Source: Deltaproteobacteria bacterium Ga0077550 (GTDB lineage: Bacteria; Myxococcota_A; Polyangia; Nannocystales; Nannocystaceae). From it: 61,544 nucleotides of DNA. Positions 16,876-25,147 of the stretch are shown piece after piece. The stretch covers positions 1-61,544 of the forward strand of contig LNFB01000289.1 of assembly GCA_001464385.1 (NCBI GenBank), read 5' to 3'. Numbering within the stretch: position 1 is the first letter of the stretch; every line of letters starts with the position of its first letter. Under the pieces are notes generated by a model. The model was not told where the DNA came from. It saw only the letters and a program-made list of their open reading frames with translations, and made no database searches. The position numbers and the translations under genes were made by a program.

Positions 16876-17041
16876 GGTCGACGCCGCGACCTGCGTCCAT
16901 CATCGATCTCCGGCGTCGCGCTGTCGACCGCGACGCTCCATCGACGATGCCGATGTGACGTCGGCGCGACGCTGCGATTCCGTCACGGCCGAATGGCCAG
17001 ACCCGAGACACCGCACAATCGCCGCTCGGATTCGATCCGCC

Positions 17042-18064
17042 TCACCGTCGTGGACATGCCACGCCCTCGGCCGGATGGGCCTGCAGCACCGCGTGCAGCG
17101 TCGCTTCGATCAACACCTTCGCGTCGGCCACCGGCAGCGCACCGCCGACGTGGATGTGGCCCGCCGCGACGTTGTGCGCCGCCACCGAGTGGTAGACCAA
17201 CCCGTGCAGGCCCATGAAGCCGGACAGGTAGTTGCCGCCGGTCTCCATGTCGACGACCACGTTGGTCAGCCCCAGGGGCGAGGTCGCGGCCACGATGGCG
17301 TCGATCGGCAGCGAGCTCGCGAGGGTCTTGCCCTGGCGATACTGCGAGATCGCGGCCCACGAGCGCGGTTCGATCGACGCCTCGGTCGGGAGCACCTCGG
17401 CGCCGTAGCCATCCGGGGCCCAGTCCGACTCGGGGCCGCCCGCGTTGCCGAGCCCGTGACCACCCTCGATCGCCTCGAGCTCCCAGCCGATGTCACCGCC
17501 GCGGCTGGTGGTCAGCAGGATCACCGGCTGCCAGGTGTCGACGATCCGCCAGAAGTCCGCCGACGTCGCCTGGTAGTCGACGCGCAGCTCGGAGCGCGGG
17601 GATCCGACCGAGCCCTCCTCGCCGATCGCGTCGTTGGTCGGATCGCCGTCGGGCGGGAACTCGGGGAAGAACGCGTAGACGTCGTAGCCGTGGCCGCCCC
17701 AGTTCGCGCCGACCCAGCCGCCTTCGTTCTGCGCGGGGTTCGTGCTCCACGGCCGCAGCATCTCGTTGGTCGGCGGCCAGTAGCCGGTCAGCACCACGTT
17801 CTTGGCGCAGCTCGGGCCGCCCGTCTCCATACCTGTCGTCGTCGCGGCGCCGGTCGTGGTCGTCGTGCCGGACGCCGTGCTGGTGCTCCCGGGCGAGCTG
17901 CCCGTGCCCGACCCATGGCCCGTCGTGGTCGTCGCCGCGGTTGTCGTGAACGGGGCGCCCGTCGTCGGGGCGGTCTCCGCCGCCAGCGGCTCGTCGCGAC
18001 CGCCACAGCCGGGGCCGCACATCGCCGCGCACGCGACCCAACCGCAGGTCGACCCGGCGCGCAT
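17042..18064 (-). CDS. Pyroglutamyl-peptidase I (C15)-like exported protein with Cys-to-Ser change
   Basis: 340 residues. A short, Cys-containing N-terminus (WVACAAMCG) and a long Thr/Gly/Ser linker (residues 34-85) suggest a lipoprotein. The C-terminal 250 residues follow the layout of family C15: VVLTGYWPP at the first strand, a Glu near 195 and, most tellingly, GGNYLSGFMGLHGLVYHS followed by HIHVG. In C15 this is 'GxYLCNxxxY...VHVP', with Cys nucleophile and His. Here Ser281 replaces Cys and His305 remains. It is either a serine variant or a non-catalytic binding domain. The start is two bases after the thioredoxin stop, so it is the last gene of a coupled run. Confidence 0.55.
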   Translation of the reverse strand: MRAGSTCGWVACAAMCGPGCGGRDEPLAAETAPTTGAPFTTTAATTTTGHGSGTGSSPGSTSTASGTTTTTGAATTTGMETGGPSCAKNVVLTGYWPPTNEMLRPWSTNPAQNEGGWVGANWGGHGYDVYAFFPEFPPDGDPTNDAIGEEGSVGSPRSELRVDYQATSADFWRIVDTWQPVILLTTSRGGDIGWELEAIEGGHGLGNAGGPESDWAPDGYGAEVLPTEASIEPRSWAAISQYRQGKTLASSLPIDAIVAATSPLGLTNVVVDMETGGNYLSGFMGLHGLVYHSVAAHNVAAGHIHVGGALPVADAKVLIEATLHAVLQAHPAEGVACPRR

Positions 18065-18066
18065 CG

Positions 18067-18636
18067 CTACGGCTCCACCGACTCCGCGCGCAGCTCGTCC
18101 ACCTCGCGCGCGATGGTCTCGCCGCTGACCCGCCCCTGGTGCACGCGACGCAGCTTGCCCGAGCGATCGAAGATCGCGGTGTGGGGGATCGGCCCGACGC
18201 CGAACGCATGGGCCATGCGCCCGTCGTCGACGGCGATCGGGAAGCTCAGGGACTTCGCGTCGCGATAGCGCCGCGACATCTCGGCGGCCTGCGCCGGGGA
18301 CACGCCGCCGCCCTCGCGGTTGACGGCGATGATGCGCACCTCCGACTCGGGGTAGGCCTCGGCCATCGGGTCGAGCTCGTCGAGCTCGTCGCGACAGTAC
18401 GGGCACCACGTCGCCCAGAACGTCACGACGTGCACGCGCCCGACCAGGTCGGCGTTCACGAACGCGCCGCCATCCAGGAGCGCCACGCGGAACGCCGGGA
18501 CCTCGCGCCCGGGCGCGAGCGGGCCGAGCTCGTGGAACCGCGCCGCGCCGCGCACCGTGTCGAGGAGCGCGACGGCGGCGATCAAGCCGACCAACGCGAA
18601 CCCCGCGACGCGGGCACCGAGGATCGACCGGCTCAT
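18067..18636 (-). CDS. TlpA/ResA-like thioredoxin-fold protein
   Basis: 189 residues. The N-terminal hydrophobic segment (residues 8-24, VAGFALVGLIAAVALLD) is an uncleaved anchor or signal. The thioredoxin domain shows VVTFWATWCPYCRDELDEL with a WCPYC active site, then VRIIAVNREGG and a cis-Pro region (VGPIPHTAIFDRSG). Such proteins reduce apo-cytochrome c or other exported thiols. The start overlaps the stop of the membrane-protein gene (ATGA), and the next gene starts two bases after the stop. Coupling to a C15-like protein is unusual. Confidence 0.9.
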   Translation of the reverse strand: MSRSILGARVAGFALVGLIAAVALLDTVRGAARFHELGPLAPGREVPAFRVALLDGGAFVNADLVGRVHVVTFWATWCPYCRDELDELDPMAEAYPESEVRIIAVNREGGGVSPAQAAEMSRRYRDAKSLSFPIAVDDGRMAHAFGVGPIPHTAIFDRSGKLRRVHQGRVSGETIAREVDELRAESVEP

Positions 18637-19106
18637 CGCGCCTCCTTCGAGATCACCGCGACCGCCGGGCGGATCCACAGCGCGAGCAAGACCGCCGCTG
18701 CGCCCGCAACGACGTCGGGGAGCCACGCCACCTCGGGCCGCCACGCGAACACGAGCTCGACGAGCCGCACGCCCGCCCCGAGCGCGAGCATCGGGGCCAG
18801 GCACGTCCCCGCGCGGTGCGAGCGACCGCGCCCGAGCACCAGCTCGACGGCGAACGTCGCGACGAACGGGGGCAGCAGCGAGAAGGCCAGCTCGGCGGCG
18901 CCGCCGATCAGCGCGTCGAAGTCGTGGAGCGCAGCGATGCGCGCGGCGACGCGGAACACGTCGAACACGTGCGCACCGAGCAGCCACGCCAGCAGTGCCC
19001 AGGTCCCGTCGCGCGCGCCCTCGTCCTCGCCGAGGGCCGCCGCGGTGCGACGCGGCGCGACCAGCATGCCGCCCTGGCGCTCGACCCAGCGCAGCACGCC
19101 GCTCAC
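18633..19106 (-). CDS. Predicted inner-membrane protein, Yip1-like
   Basis: 157 residues from a GTG that overlaps the upstream stop (GTGA). Hydrophobic segments lie near residues 33-55, 65-90, 105-120 and 130-150, giving about four helices. Arrangement and Arg/Glu positions recall small Yip1-domain proteins of deltaproteobacteria but I cannot assign the family firmly. Its stop overlaps the TlpA start by four bases, so it belongs to the same transcript; it may be a topology partner of the thioredoxin. Confidence 0.6.
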   Translation of the reverse strand: MSGVLRWVERQGGMLVAPRRTAAALGEDEGARDGTWALLAWLLGAHVFDVFRVAARIAALHDFDALIGGAAELAFSLLPPFVATFAVELVLGRGRSHRAGTCLAPMLALGAGVRLVELVFAWRPEVAWLPDVVAGAAAVLLALWIRPAVAVISKEAR

Positions 19107-20365
19107 TTGCGCTGGTCCATCCGCCGCCGCGCGGCCATCGCCAGGGCCGACGGGATGTTCTTGGAGAAGGCGACCTTCTTCACGTCGTGCGCGTGCAGCC
19201 GGGTCATGAAGCCCAGCGCGAGGGCCATCGGGGTCTTCGGGTTGAGCACGAGGTTCAGCTGCACCGAATACAGCTTGGTCCACTCGCGCCGCCGGGCGAT
19301 GTACGCGATCACGTCGCGCGCCAACGTCCGGTTGGCGGCGTACGCGACGACCTCGTTGTCGTTGACCTTGGGCGACTTGATCGCGCTCATGCACACCGCC
19401 TTGTTGCTGTCGCGGATGAGCACGAACCGCTCGAAGTTGGTCCCGAGCAACGCCAGTCGGATCTTCTCCATCGGGCGCATCTTCGAGATCATGAAGAAAC
19501 GACCGGCGCCCGCGCCGGCGGCCTCCTCGGCGACCGCCGCAGCCGCAGCCTGCAGGCCCTCGGGGGCCCCCTCGGCGTCCGCGTCCTCGAACGGCAGCGA
19601 CAGGGCGTCGGTCGCCGCGTCGCCGAACAGCCCCTCGAGATCCAGCTGCCCCGAGGTGTCGGCGAAGACCCCGTCGAGATCGAGATCGTCGTCGGACCCC
19701 GCAGCCTGGAACTTCTCGACCACCCTGGCGTGCGTCTCGGCCACGCCGGCACTCGCGGCGCGTCGGAACACCTCGTCACGCTCGGGGTCGGCGACCGACT
19801 CGACGAGCGCCGCCTTGATCTCGTCCATGTTGGGCAGGTGCAGCTCGATGCCCTCGCGCACCGCGAGCTCGAGCATGCGGTGCACCACGCTCATGCGACA
19901 GTTCGGGTTCTGGTACAGCGACTCGACGATCGCCGGGTGCCGCATCCACCGCTCTTGGTTGTCGGCCAGCGTGTCGCAGACCGACTCGGGGCAGACCCGC
20001 GCGATGCCGGCGAGGGTCTCGTCATCGACGTTGCGGTGACGGACGATCCGCTCGAGCGCATCGACGTTGCGCGACAGCCGGCGGCCGAGGAAATCCAGCG
20101 CGCCTGCGGGGAGGCCCCCGTCGTCGAACGCCCCCTTCAGGATCGGCGCGGGCAGGCCCTCGACGGTCTTCGCGGCGACCGTCCCGAGGTCCGGGTCGTT
20201 GGTGACCCAGATCTGGTACAGCGCCACGATCAGGTCGCGCGGTGGCAGCGGTGCGAGGCCGCGGGCGACCATGCCGCGCAGGGGCGCGGGCGCATCGGGC
20301 CCCACGACTCGCCACGCGCCGGGACCGGCTTCGGACTGCTCGAGGGGTCGGTGTGCGAAGGCCAC
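19103..20365 (-). CDS. Conserved helical-repeat (HEAT-like) protein
   Basis: 420 residues, no signal peptide. Two parts are visible: an N-terminal set of helical hairpins (VDALERIVRHRNVDDETLAG, NQERWMRHPAIVESLYQNP) and a C-terminal set (EKIRLALLGTNFERFVLIRD, KSPKVNDNEVVAYAANRTL, YIARRREWTKLYSVQL). An acidic, Ala-rich linker (about residues 225-285) separates them. The motifs resemble a HEAT-like repeat family common in myxobacteria, often coded beside coaX. Function unknown; probably protein-protein interaction in the cytoplasm. It follows coaX by six bases and overlaps the next gene by four. Confidence 0.75.
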   Translation of the reverse strand: MAFAHRPLEQSEAGPGAWRVVGPDAPAPLRGMVARGLAPLPPRDLIVALYQIWVTNDPDLGTVAAKTVEGLPAPILKGAFDDGGLPAGALDFLGRRLSRNVDALERIVRHRNVDDETLAGIARVCPESVCDTLADNQERWMRHPAIVESLYQNPNCRMSVVHRMLELAVREGIELHLPNMDEIKAALVESVADPERDEVFRRAASAGVAETHARVVEKFQAAGSDDDLDLDGVFADTSGQLDLEGLFGDAATDALSLPFEDADAEGAPEGLQAAAAAVAEEAAGAGAGRFFMISKMRPMEKIRLALLGTNFERFVLIRDSNKAVCMSAIKSPKVNDNEVVAYAANRTLARDVIAYIARRREWTKLYSVQLNLVLNPKTPMALALGFMTRLHAHDVKKVAFSKNIPSALAMAARRRMDQRK

Positions 20366-20371
20366 GGCGGC

Positions 20372-21160
20372 TCACTTCGATCGGTTGCGGGCGTGGATGA
20401 TGCGGAGACCCTCGAGCACGAGGGCGTCGTCGACGACGTCGATCGACGCGGTGTGGGCGGCCATGCTGGTCGCGAAGCCGCCGGTCGCGACCACGCGCAC
20501 CGCGAAATCGACCTCGCTGCGGATGCGCGCGATGAGCCCCTCGACCAGGCCGAGGTAGCCGTTGACGAGGCCCGACTGGATCGCGCCGACCGTGTTGCGG
20601 CCGATGACGCGATCGGGCTTGGCCGTGTCGACGCGCGGCAGCTTGGCGGCGCGGGCGAACAGGGCGTCGGCGCTGATGCCGATGCCCGGCGCGATCGCCC
20701 CGCCGAGGTACTCGGGCGACGGCGAGACCACGTCGAACGTCGTCGCAGTGCCGAAGTCGACGACGATGACGCCGATTCGCTCGCCGCCCGACATCGCGTG
20801 GCGCTCGTGGGCCGCGACCGCCGTGACGATGCGATCGGCCCCGACGTCCTGCGGCGGGTCGTAGCGGATGGGCATGCCGGTGCGGACCCCCGGCCCGACG
20901 ACGAGCGGATCGAGCTCGGCGTAGCGGACCAGCGCCTCGCGCAACGGCGGCAGCGCTGGCGGGACGACGCACGCGATGACGGCGTCGTGGGCGTCGCGGA
21001 GCGAGAACCCGGCGAGCTCGAGGCCCTGGCGCAGGGCGATCGCCACCTCGTCGCGGGTCCAGCCGTGGCGCGTGGAGAGGCGGAGTTCGCAGCGCAGCTC
21101 GCCGTCGGCGAACACACCGAACGTCGTGTGCGAGTTGCCGACATCGACGGCGAGAAGCAT
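20372..21160 (-). CDS. coaX: Type III pantothenate kinase CoaX
   Basis: 262 residues, normal length. It phosphorylates pantothenate in the first step of coenzyme A synthesis. Type III features: MLLAVDVGNSHTTFGVF at the N-terminus (phosphate-1 motif DVGN), DVGADRIVTAV (phosphate-2 region), VVDFGTATTFDVV and GGAIAPGIGISADALF (pantothenate side), and a Gly-rich ATG-GF near the C-terminus. An ATG at 21160 with GAGGTC five bases upstream sets the start. First gene of a five-gene coupled run ending in the C15-like protein, divergent from DUF2254. Confidence 0.95.
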   Translation of the reverse strand: MLLAVDVGNSHTTFGVFADGELRCELRLSTRHGWTRDEVAIALRQGLELAGFSLRDAHDAVIACVVPPALPPLREALVRYAELDPLVVGPGVRTGMPIRYDPPQDVGADRIVTAVAAHERHAMSGGERIGVIVVDFGTATTFDVVSPSPEYLGGAIAPGIGISADALFARAAKLPRVDTAKPDRVIGRNTVGAIQSGLVNGYLGLVEGLIARIRSEVDFAVRVVATGGFATSMAAHTASIDVVDDALVLEGLRIIHARNRSK

Positions 21161-21164
21161 CGTG

Positions 21165-21170
21165 GACCTC
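21165..21170 (-). promoter_or_regulatory. Ribosome binding site of coaX
   Basis: GAGGTC four bases before the coaX ATG at 21160. It decides the start in favour of MLLAVDVGN over upstream in-frame codons. Confidence 0.55.
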
Positions 21171-21210
21171 GACCATACCTCGACTGGCGCGCATCTGCTA
21201 CCGTCGGGCC

Positions 21211-23022
21211 GTGGCGGCAGGCGATCCGCGCGGAGGCGACGGCGGCGATGCACCGCGCGACGACGCGGGCACAGCGGCCAGCGGAACGCTCGCGGGACGC
21301 ACGCTCGGCCTGCTGGTCGCGTTCCGCCGCTCGGCGGTGCCGGGCGCGACCTGGACCGTCCCCGTCGTCACCATCCTCGGGATCGCCAGCGTCATCTACC
21401 TGGCGTCGTTCTGGCTCGATGTCGCGACCGCGGCCGTCCATCACCAGGGCAGCGAGCAGCTGTCGATGAGCGCCCTGGTCGCGTCGATCCTCGATCAGGA
21501 CGTCGACCAGGCCCGCAACACCCTGAGCGGCCTGGGCGAGGTCATGGCCGCGGTCCTGGGCCTGGCGCTGACGGTCTCGAGCATCATCGTGCAACTCGCG
21601 GCGACGCGGTTCACGCCCCACATCACCGGGCTGTTCTTCCGCGCGCGCACCAACCTCATCGTCCTGGGCTTCTTCGTCACCGCCAACGTCTACGTGCTGT
21701 GGGTCAACTTCTCGGTCGGCGACCACTACCTGCCGCACTGGGGCGTGCTGTTCTCGATGCTGCTGATGACGGCGAGCCTGCTGCTGCTGTTCCCGTACTT
21801 CGCCTACGTGTTCGACTTCCTCGACCCCGAGAAGATCGTCGGCCGCATCATGCACGACGGGCTCCTGGCCGCGACGCCGCTGGCCAGCCGCCGCTACCGC
21901 AACACCGACGCCCGCCAGTTCCGCGCGGTCGAGGCCGTCGAGCACCTCGCCAACATCGGCCTCAACGCGCTGCAGCAGAAGGACAAGGGCATCGCCTCGG
22001 AGTCGATCGACTCGCTGTGCGAGTTCGGCATCCGCTACGGCGAGAGCAAGGCTGGGATGCGCCAGGACTGGCACCGCATCCCCGGCTGGAACCGCCAGAG
22101 CGCCGACTTCGTCAGCCTCTCGGACGAGGCGGTCGAGGATCTGCGCCACCGCGCGACCTGGCTCGAGTGGAAGGTCCTGCGGCAGTACCAGATGCTGTTC
22201 GGCGAGGCGCTGGGACAGATCAAGGACACCTGCTACCTGATCGCGATCGACACCCGGCGCCTGGGCGAGGCCGCGGGCCGGCGCAACGACCTGCACGCGC
22301 TGGATCTGGCGATCAAGTTCTTCAACACGTACCTGCGCGCGACGATCAACGCGTCGGACATCCGCACCGCGTACAACATCCTGCACCAGTACCGACAGCT
22401 CGGCGAGTTCGTGCTGCAGCACAGCCACGACCTCGCCAGCGATCGCGAGCGTCGCGAGAGCCTCGAGCACCGCGCCCTGCAGATCGCCCGGTTCCTGCGC
22501 TACTACTCGGCGGTCGCCTATCAAAAGGGCATGCTCTTCGTCACCGAGGTCATCGCCCACGACATCAGCGCCCTGTGCGAGCTGGCGTTCCTGCGCCGCA
22601 GCCGGGCGCACGACGAGTTCCTCACCGTGTTCCTCGCGGTCGACGAGCACGCCGAGACCAAGGAGCAGGAGAAGTCGCTGCGCGGGGTCCGGCGCGCGCA
22701 GATCAAGCTCGCGGCGACCTACCTGCTGCACGACGCCGAGCCTCTGGCCCGACGCATCCGCGACGACATGGCCGACGAGCCCCACGAGCGGCTGCGCAGC
22801 ATCTGGCTGGAGCTCGAATCCCTCGAGAGCCGCGAGTTCTGGGAGGTCAACGACCGCGGCACGAACTTCGACTACCTCGCGCCCGAGCAGAAGAACCAGC
22901 TCGAGACCTACTTCGGGTGGTTTCCCGGGCTCGAGCCGCTGGCGTCGATGCGCGCGCGCAAGACCACGTCGTCGATGCTGCCCCCCGCGGCGCGGCCAGC
23001 CTCACCGGCCGCGAAGGCCTGA
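21211..23022 (+). CDS. DUF2254 family membrane protein
   Basis: 603 residues from a GTG. Two N-terminal helices flank a region matching DUF2254: AAVLGLALTVSSIIVQLAATRFTP (positions about 110-133) followed by LFFRARTNLIVLGFFVTANVYV. Two further helices end near residue 210. The large soluble rest is helical with charged segments, longer than in many members. The family is widespread, predicted ion-channel-like or stress-related, without proven function. It is divergent from coaX with a 50-bp gap, and convergent with the outer-membrane protein gene. Confidence 0.85.
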   Translation: MAAGDPRGGDGGDAPRDDAGTAASGTLAGRTLGLLVAFRRSAVPGATWTVPVVTILGIASVIYLASFWLDVATAAVHHQGSEQLSMSALVASILDQDVDQARNTLSGLGEVMAAVLGLALTVSSIIVQLAATRFTPHITGLFFRARTNLIVLGFFVTANVYVLWVNFSVGDHYLPHWGVLFSMLLMTASLLLLFPYFAYVFDFLDPEKIVGRIMHDGLLAATPLASRRYRNTDARQFRAVEAVEHLANIGLNALQQKDKGIASESIDSLCEFGIRYGESKAGMRQDWHRIPGWNRQSADFVSLSDEAVEDLRHRATWLEWKVLRQYQMLFGEALGQIKDTCYLIAIDTRRLGEAAGRRNDLHALDLAIKFFNTYLRATINASDIRTAYNILHQYRQLGEFVLQHSHDLASDRERRESLEHRALQIARFLRYYSAVAYQKGMLFVTEVIAHDISALCELAFLRRSRAHDEFLTVFLAVDEHAETKEQEKSLRGVRRAQIKLAATYLLHDAEPLARRIRDDMADEPHERLRSIWLELESLESREFWEVNDRGTNFDYLAPEQKNQLETYFGWFPGLEPLASMRARKTTSSMLPPAARPASPAAKA

Positions 23023-23038
23023 CCGGCCGCTCGCCGCC

Positions 23039-23986
23039 TCAGGTGTCGCGGCGACGGAACCAGCCGAAGTCGAGGTTGGCGCCGAAGTACGGCGAGGCCA
23101 GCCGGAAGTTCGCGCCCGAGGCCCACGCCTGGCGACCGACGAAGCGATAGCCACCGTTGAACCCGACGCGCATCCAGTCGGTGAGGTTGAAGTGGATGAA
23201 CGCGCCGGGCTCGGCGACGAACAGCTTCACCGAGTCGAGGCACGCCGAGCGGCCGTGGGCGTCGCGGTGGCGATCGTAGATGCAGGCCACGCCGACGCCG
23301 AACAGCGAGTCGACGCCGATCTCGAACCGGCCGCGCCGCAGCGCCACGAGGCCGACCTGCACGCCGCCGTAGGCGAGGCCGAGCTGGTACTCGCGACCGC
23401 TGGTGCCCCGGATCGGCGCGCCGAGGCGCTTGGTCAGCTGGACCAGCGAGCCGCCGATCGACAGCCGCTTGCCGATGAGCAGGCCGCCGCGGAAATTCGA
23501 GAACACCGAGAGTCGACCGGAGGTGGGGCCGAGCCGGCCGCCGAACCCACCGTAGCCGCCGATGAACACCCGCTCGCGCGCCTCGGGCTGCGGTTGCGGC
23601 GGGTTGTAGGGCATCGGCCGCACGCGCTCGGTGACCACCACGGTCGTCGTGGTCGTCGTGCCCCGCGCGGGCGACAGCGCGGTGCCACCGTCCTCGGGCC
23701 GGAAGGGATCGCGCATCGTGAGATCGTCGGCGGGCGCCGCCGGGCTCGGCTCGATCACCATGACGGGCACGGGATCCGCGGGGGGCGTCGGCGCGACGAC
23801 GGCCGCGGGCGCCGGGGTCGGTGCGGCGGCCGGCGGTGCCGAACCATCCGGGTTCGCCGTGACCGGCGGGGTCGCGGCAGCGGCGGGGCCGAGCGGATCC
23901 TCGAGCCCGCGCGCCTGGGCGGCCGAAGCCGCCATCCCCGTGGCGAGCAACGTCGAGGCAAACACCAGTCGAGTCGTGCCGCGCAT
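23039..23986 (-). CDS. Outer-membrane beta-barrel-like protein with Pro/Ala linker
   Basis: 315 residues. A cleavable signal peptide (MRGTTRLVFASTLLATGMAASAAQA) is followed by an extended Ala/Pro-rich and Thr/Val-rich stretch to about residue 145 and then a beta-rich domain of alternating residues (RVFIGGYGGFGGRLG, FRGGLLIGKRLSIGGSLV) ending FGANLDFGWFRRRD. The short amphipathic strands and aromatic ends suit an 8-stranded barrel in the outer membrane. No specific family recognised. Confidence 0.65.
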   Translation of the reverse strand: MRGTTRLVFASTLLATGMAASAAQARGLEDPLGPAAAATPPVTANPDGSAPPAAAPTPAPAAVVAPTPPADPVPVMVIEPSPAAPADDLTMRDPFRPEDGGTALSPARGTTTTTTVVVTERVRPMPYNPPQPQPEARERVFIGGYGGFGGRLGPTSGRLSVFSNFRGGLLIGKRLSIGGSLVQLTKRLGAPIRGTSGREYQLGLAYGGVQVGLVALRRGRFEIGVDSLFGVGVACIYDRHRDAHGRSACLDSVKLFVAEPGAFIHFNLTDWMRVGFNGGYRFVGRQAWASGANFRLASPYFGANLDFGWFRRRDT

Positions 23987-24170
23987 GCGTCCTCGAGACG
24001 AGCTTGCACCTTCCATGCGAGGGACGCCAGCCGTTTTGGGACGGACAGGCGGCCGCGCCGTGCCCGGTGTCACCGGGGGCCGCGGCCGGGCCGCACCGGT
24101 GGCGCAAATGTCGAGCGCGCCCGTGCGGCCGCGCCCGTCGGGCCGCCGCCCGCGTCACGGGTGTACCGTC

Positions 24171-25136
24171 GTGGGACCCGTGAAGTGCCCGGCCTGCAAG
24201 AACAGCCACCGTCGCAAGGACGGGCCCAAGTGCTCGAAGTGCGAGCGCCCCTTCGTCTTTTTCGACCGCGGCGCTGGCATCACCGACCACCGCTTCAGCC
24301 ACCTCATCGATCGCGCGAGCGCTGCGGGCACGCAGTACTTCACGCGGAACCAGCTCGCGACGCAGTGGGCCCTGGCGGGGGCACGCGCCGGCGGGATGGC
24401 CCGGATCGTGGTCGGGTCGATCTTCGGGCTGAGCGGCGGCGCGGTCGCGATCGGGGTGACGCCCGTCGGCGCCGTCATCGCGGTCGCTGGCCTGGCGCTG
24501 CTGATCTCCGGCGTGGTCGCGCGCCGCAACCCCGCGCCCCCGGACCTCTCGCGGATGCAGGGGTGGATCGCGCAGTGGACCGCGGCGGGCCACGAGATCC
24601 CGCTGCTGCTGGGCGAGCCCGGCCTCGATCGATCTCCGCCGCAGTTCCGCGAGCCCGACGTCTTCGACTACGGCGTCGAGCGGATCCTGATCGTGCAGCA
24701 TGACATCCTGGTCGATCTCTTCGTGCGCAACAACGTCCACGCCACGCAGCGCGCGTTGGTGATCTCGGAGCGCGGCTACCCGAGCTACCTGCTGCCGGTC
24801 GCGCAGCGCCTGCTGGCGACGTCGCCCGACCTGCCGATCTTCCTGCTCCACGACGCGGACACCCAGGGCTTGATGATGCGCGCGCGCCTCGAGCGGTCGG
24901 GCATGTTGCCGCTTGCCGGCCGGCGCATCATCGACGCCGGGCTCACGCCGCGCGACGTCGGGCGCATCGGCAAGCTCCGCGCGCTGGGGCCCAAGGCGCG
25001 GGGCAACGCGCTGCCCGCCGACGCCCTGCCCTTCGCGCTGCTCGCCGGCGGCTTCGCGCTGGCGTTCGCGGACAACGTCCCGCTGACCGACCTCATCGAT
25101 CGCAAGGACCCGGACGGCCGCGCGTCGTTCGGCTGA
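24171..25136 (+). CDS. Zinc-ribbon membrane protein of unknown function
   Basis: 321 residues from GTG 24171; a GTG at 24180 is equally possible. The N-terminus is a zinc ribbon with two Cys pairs, CPAC and CSKC, within the first 25 residues. Two hydrophobic segments near residues 85-125 (ARIVVGSIFGLSGGAVAIGV, AVIAVAGLALLISGVVA) form a membrane hairpin. A soluble domain of about 180 residues follows, with HDADTQGLMMRARLERSG and conserved-looking His/Asp, reminiscent of but not clearly a nuclease or TOPRIM fold. The stop is eleven bases before the asparagine-synthetase homologue, so both are co-transcribed. Confidence 0.65.
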   Translation: MGPVKCPACKNSHRRKDGPKCSKCERPFVFFDRGAGITDHRFSHLIDRASAAGTQYFTRNQLATQWALAGARAGGMARIVVGSIFGLSGGAVAIGVTPVGAVIAVAGLALLISGVVARRNPAPPDLSRMQGWIAQWTAAGHEIPLLLGEPGLDRSPPQFREPDVFDYGVERILIVQHDILVDLFVRNNVHATQRALVISERGYPSYLLPVAQRLLATSPDLPIFLLHDADTQGLMMRARLERSGMLPLAGRRIIDAGLTPRDVGRIGKLRALGPKARGNALPADALPFALLAGGFALAFADNVPLTDLIDRKDPDGRASFG

Positions 25137-25147
25137 GGGCGACAGGC

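Noticed and set aside
18557..21469. A 970-codon open frame antisense to coaX, the helical-repeat gene and the thioredoxin gene
   Set aside because: It crosses true coaX coding in antisense and has no motif or signal; codon bias follows the opposite strand.
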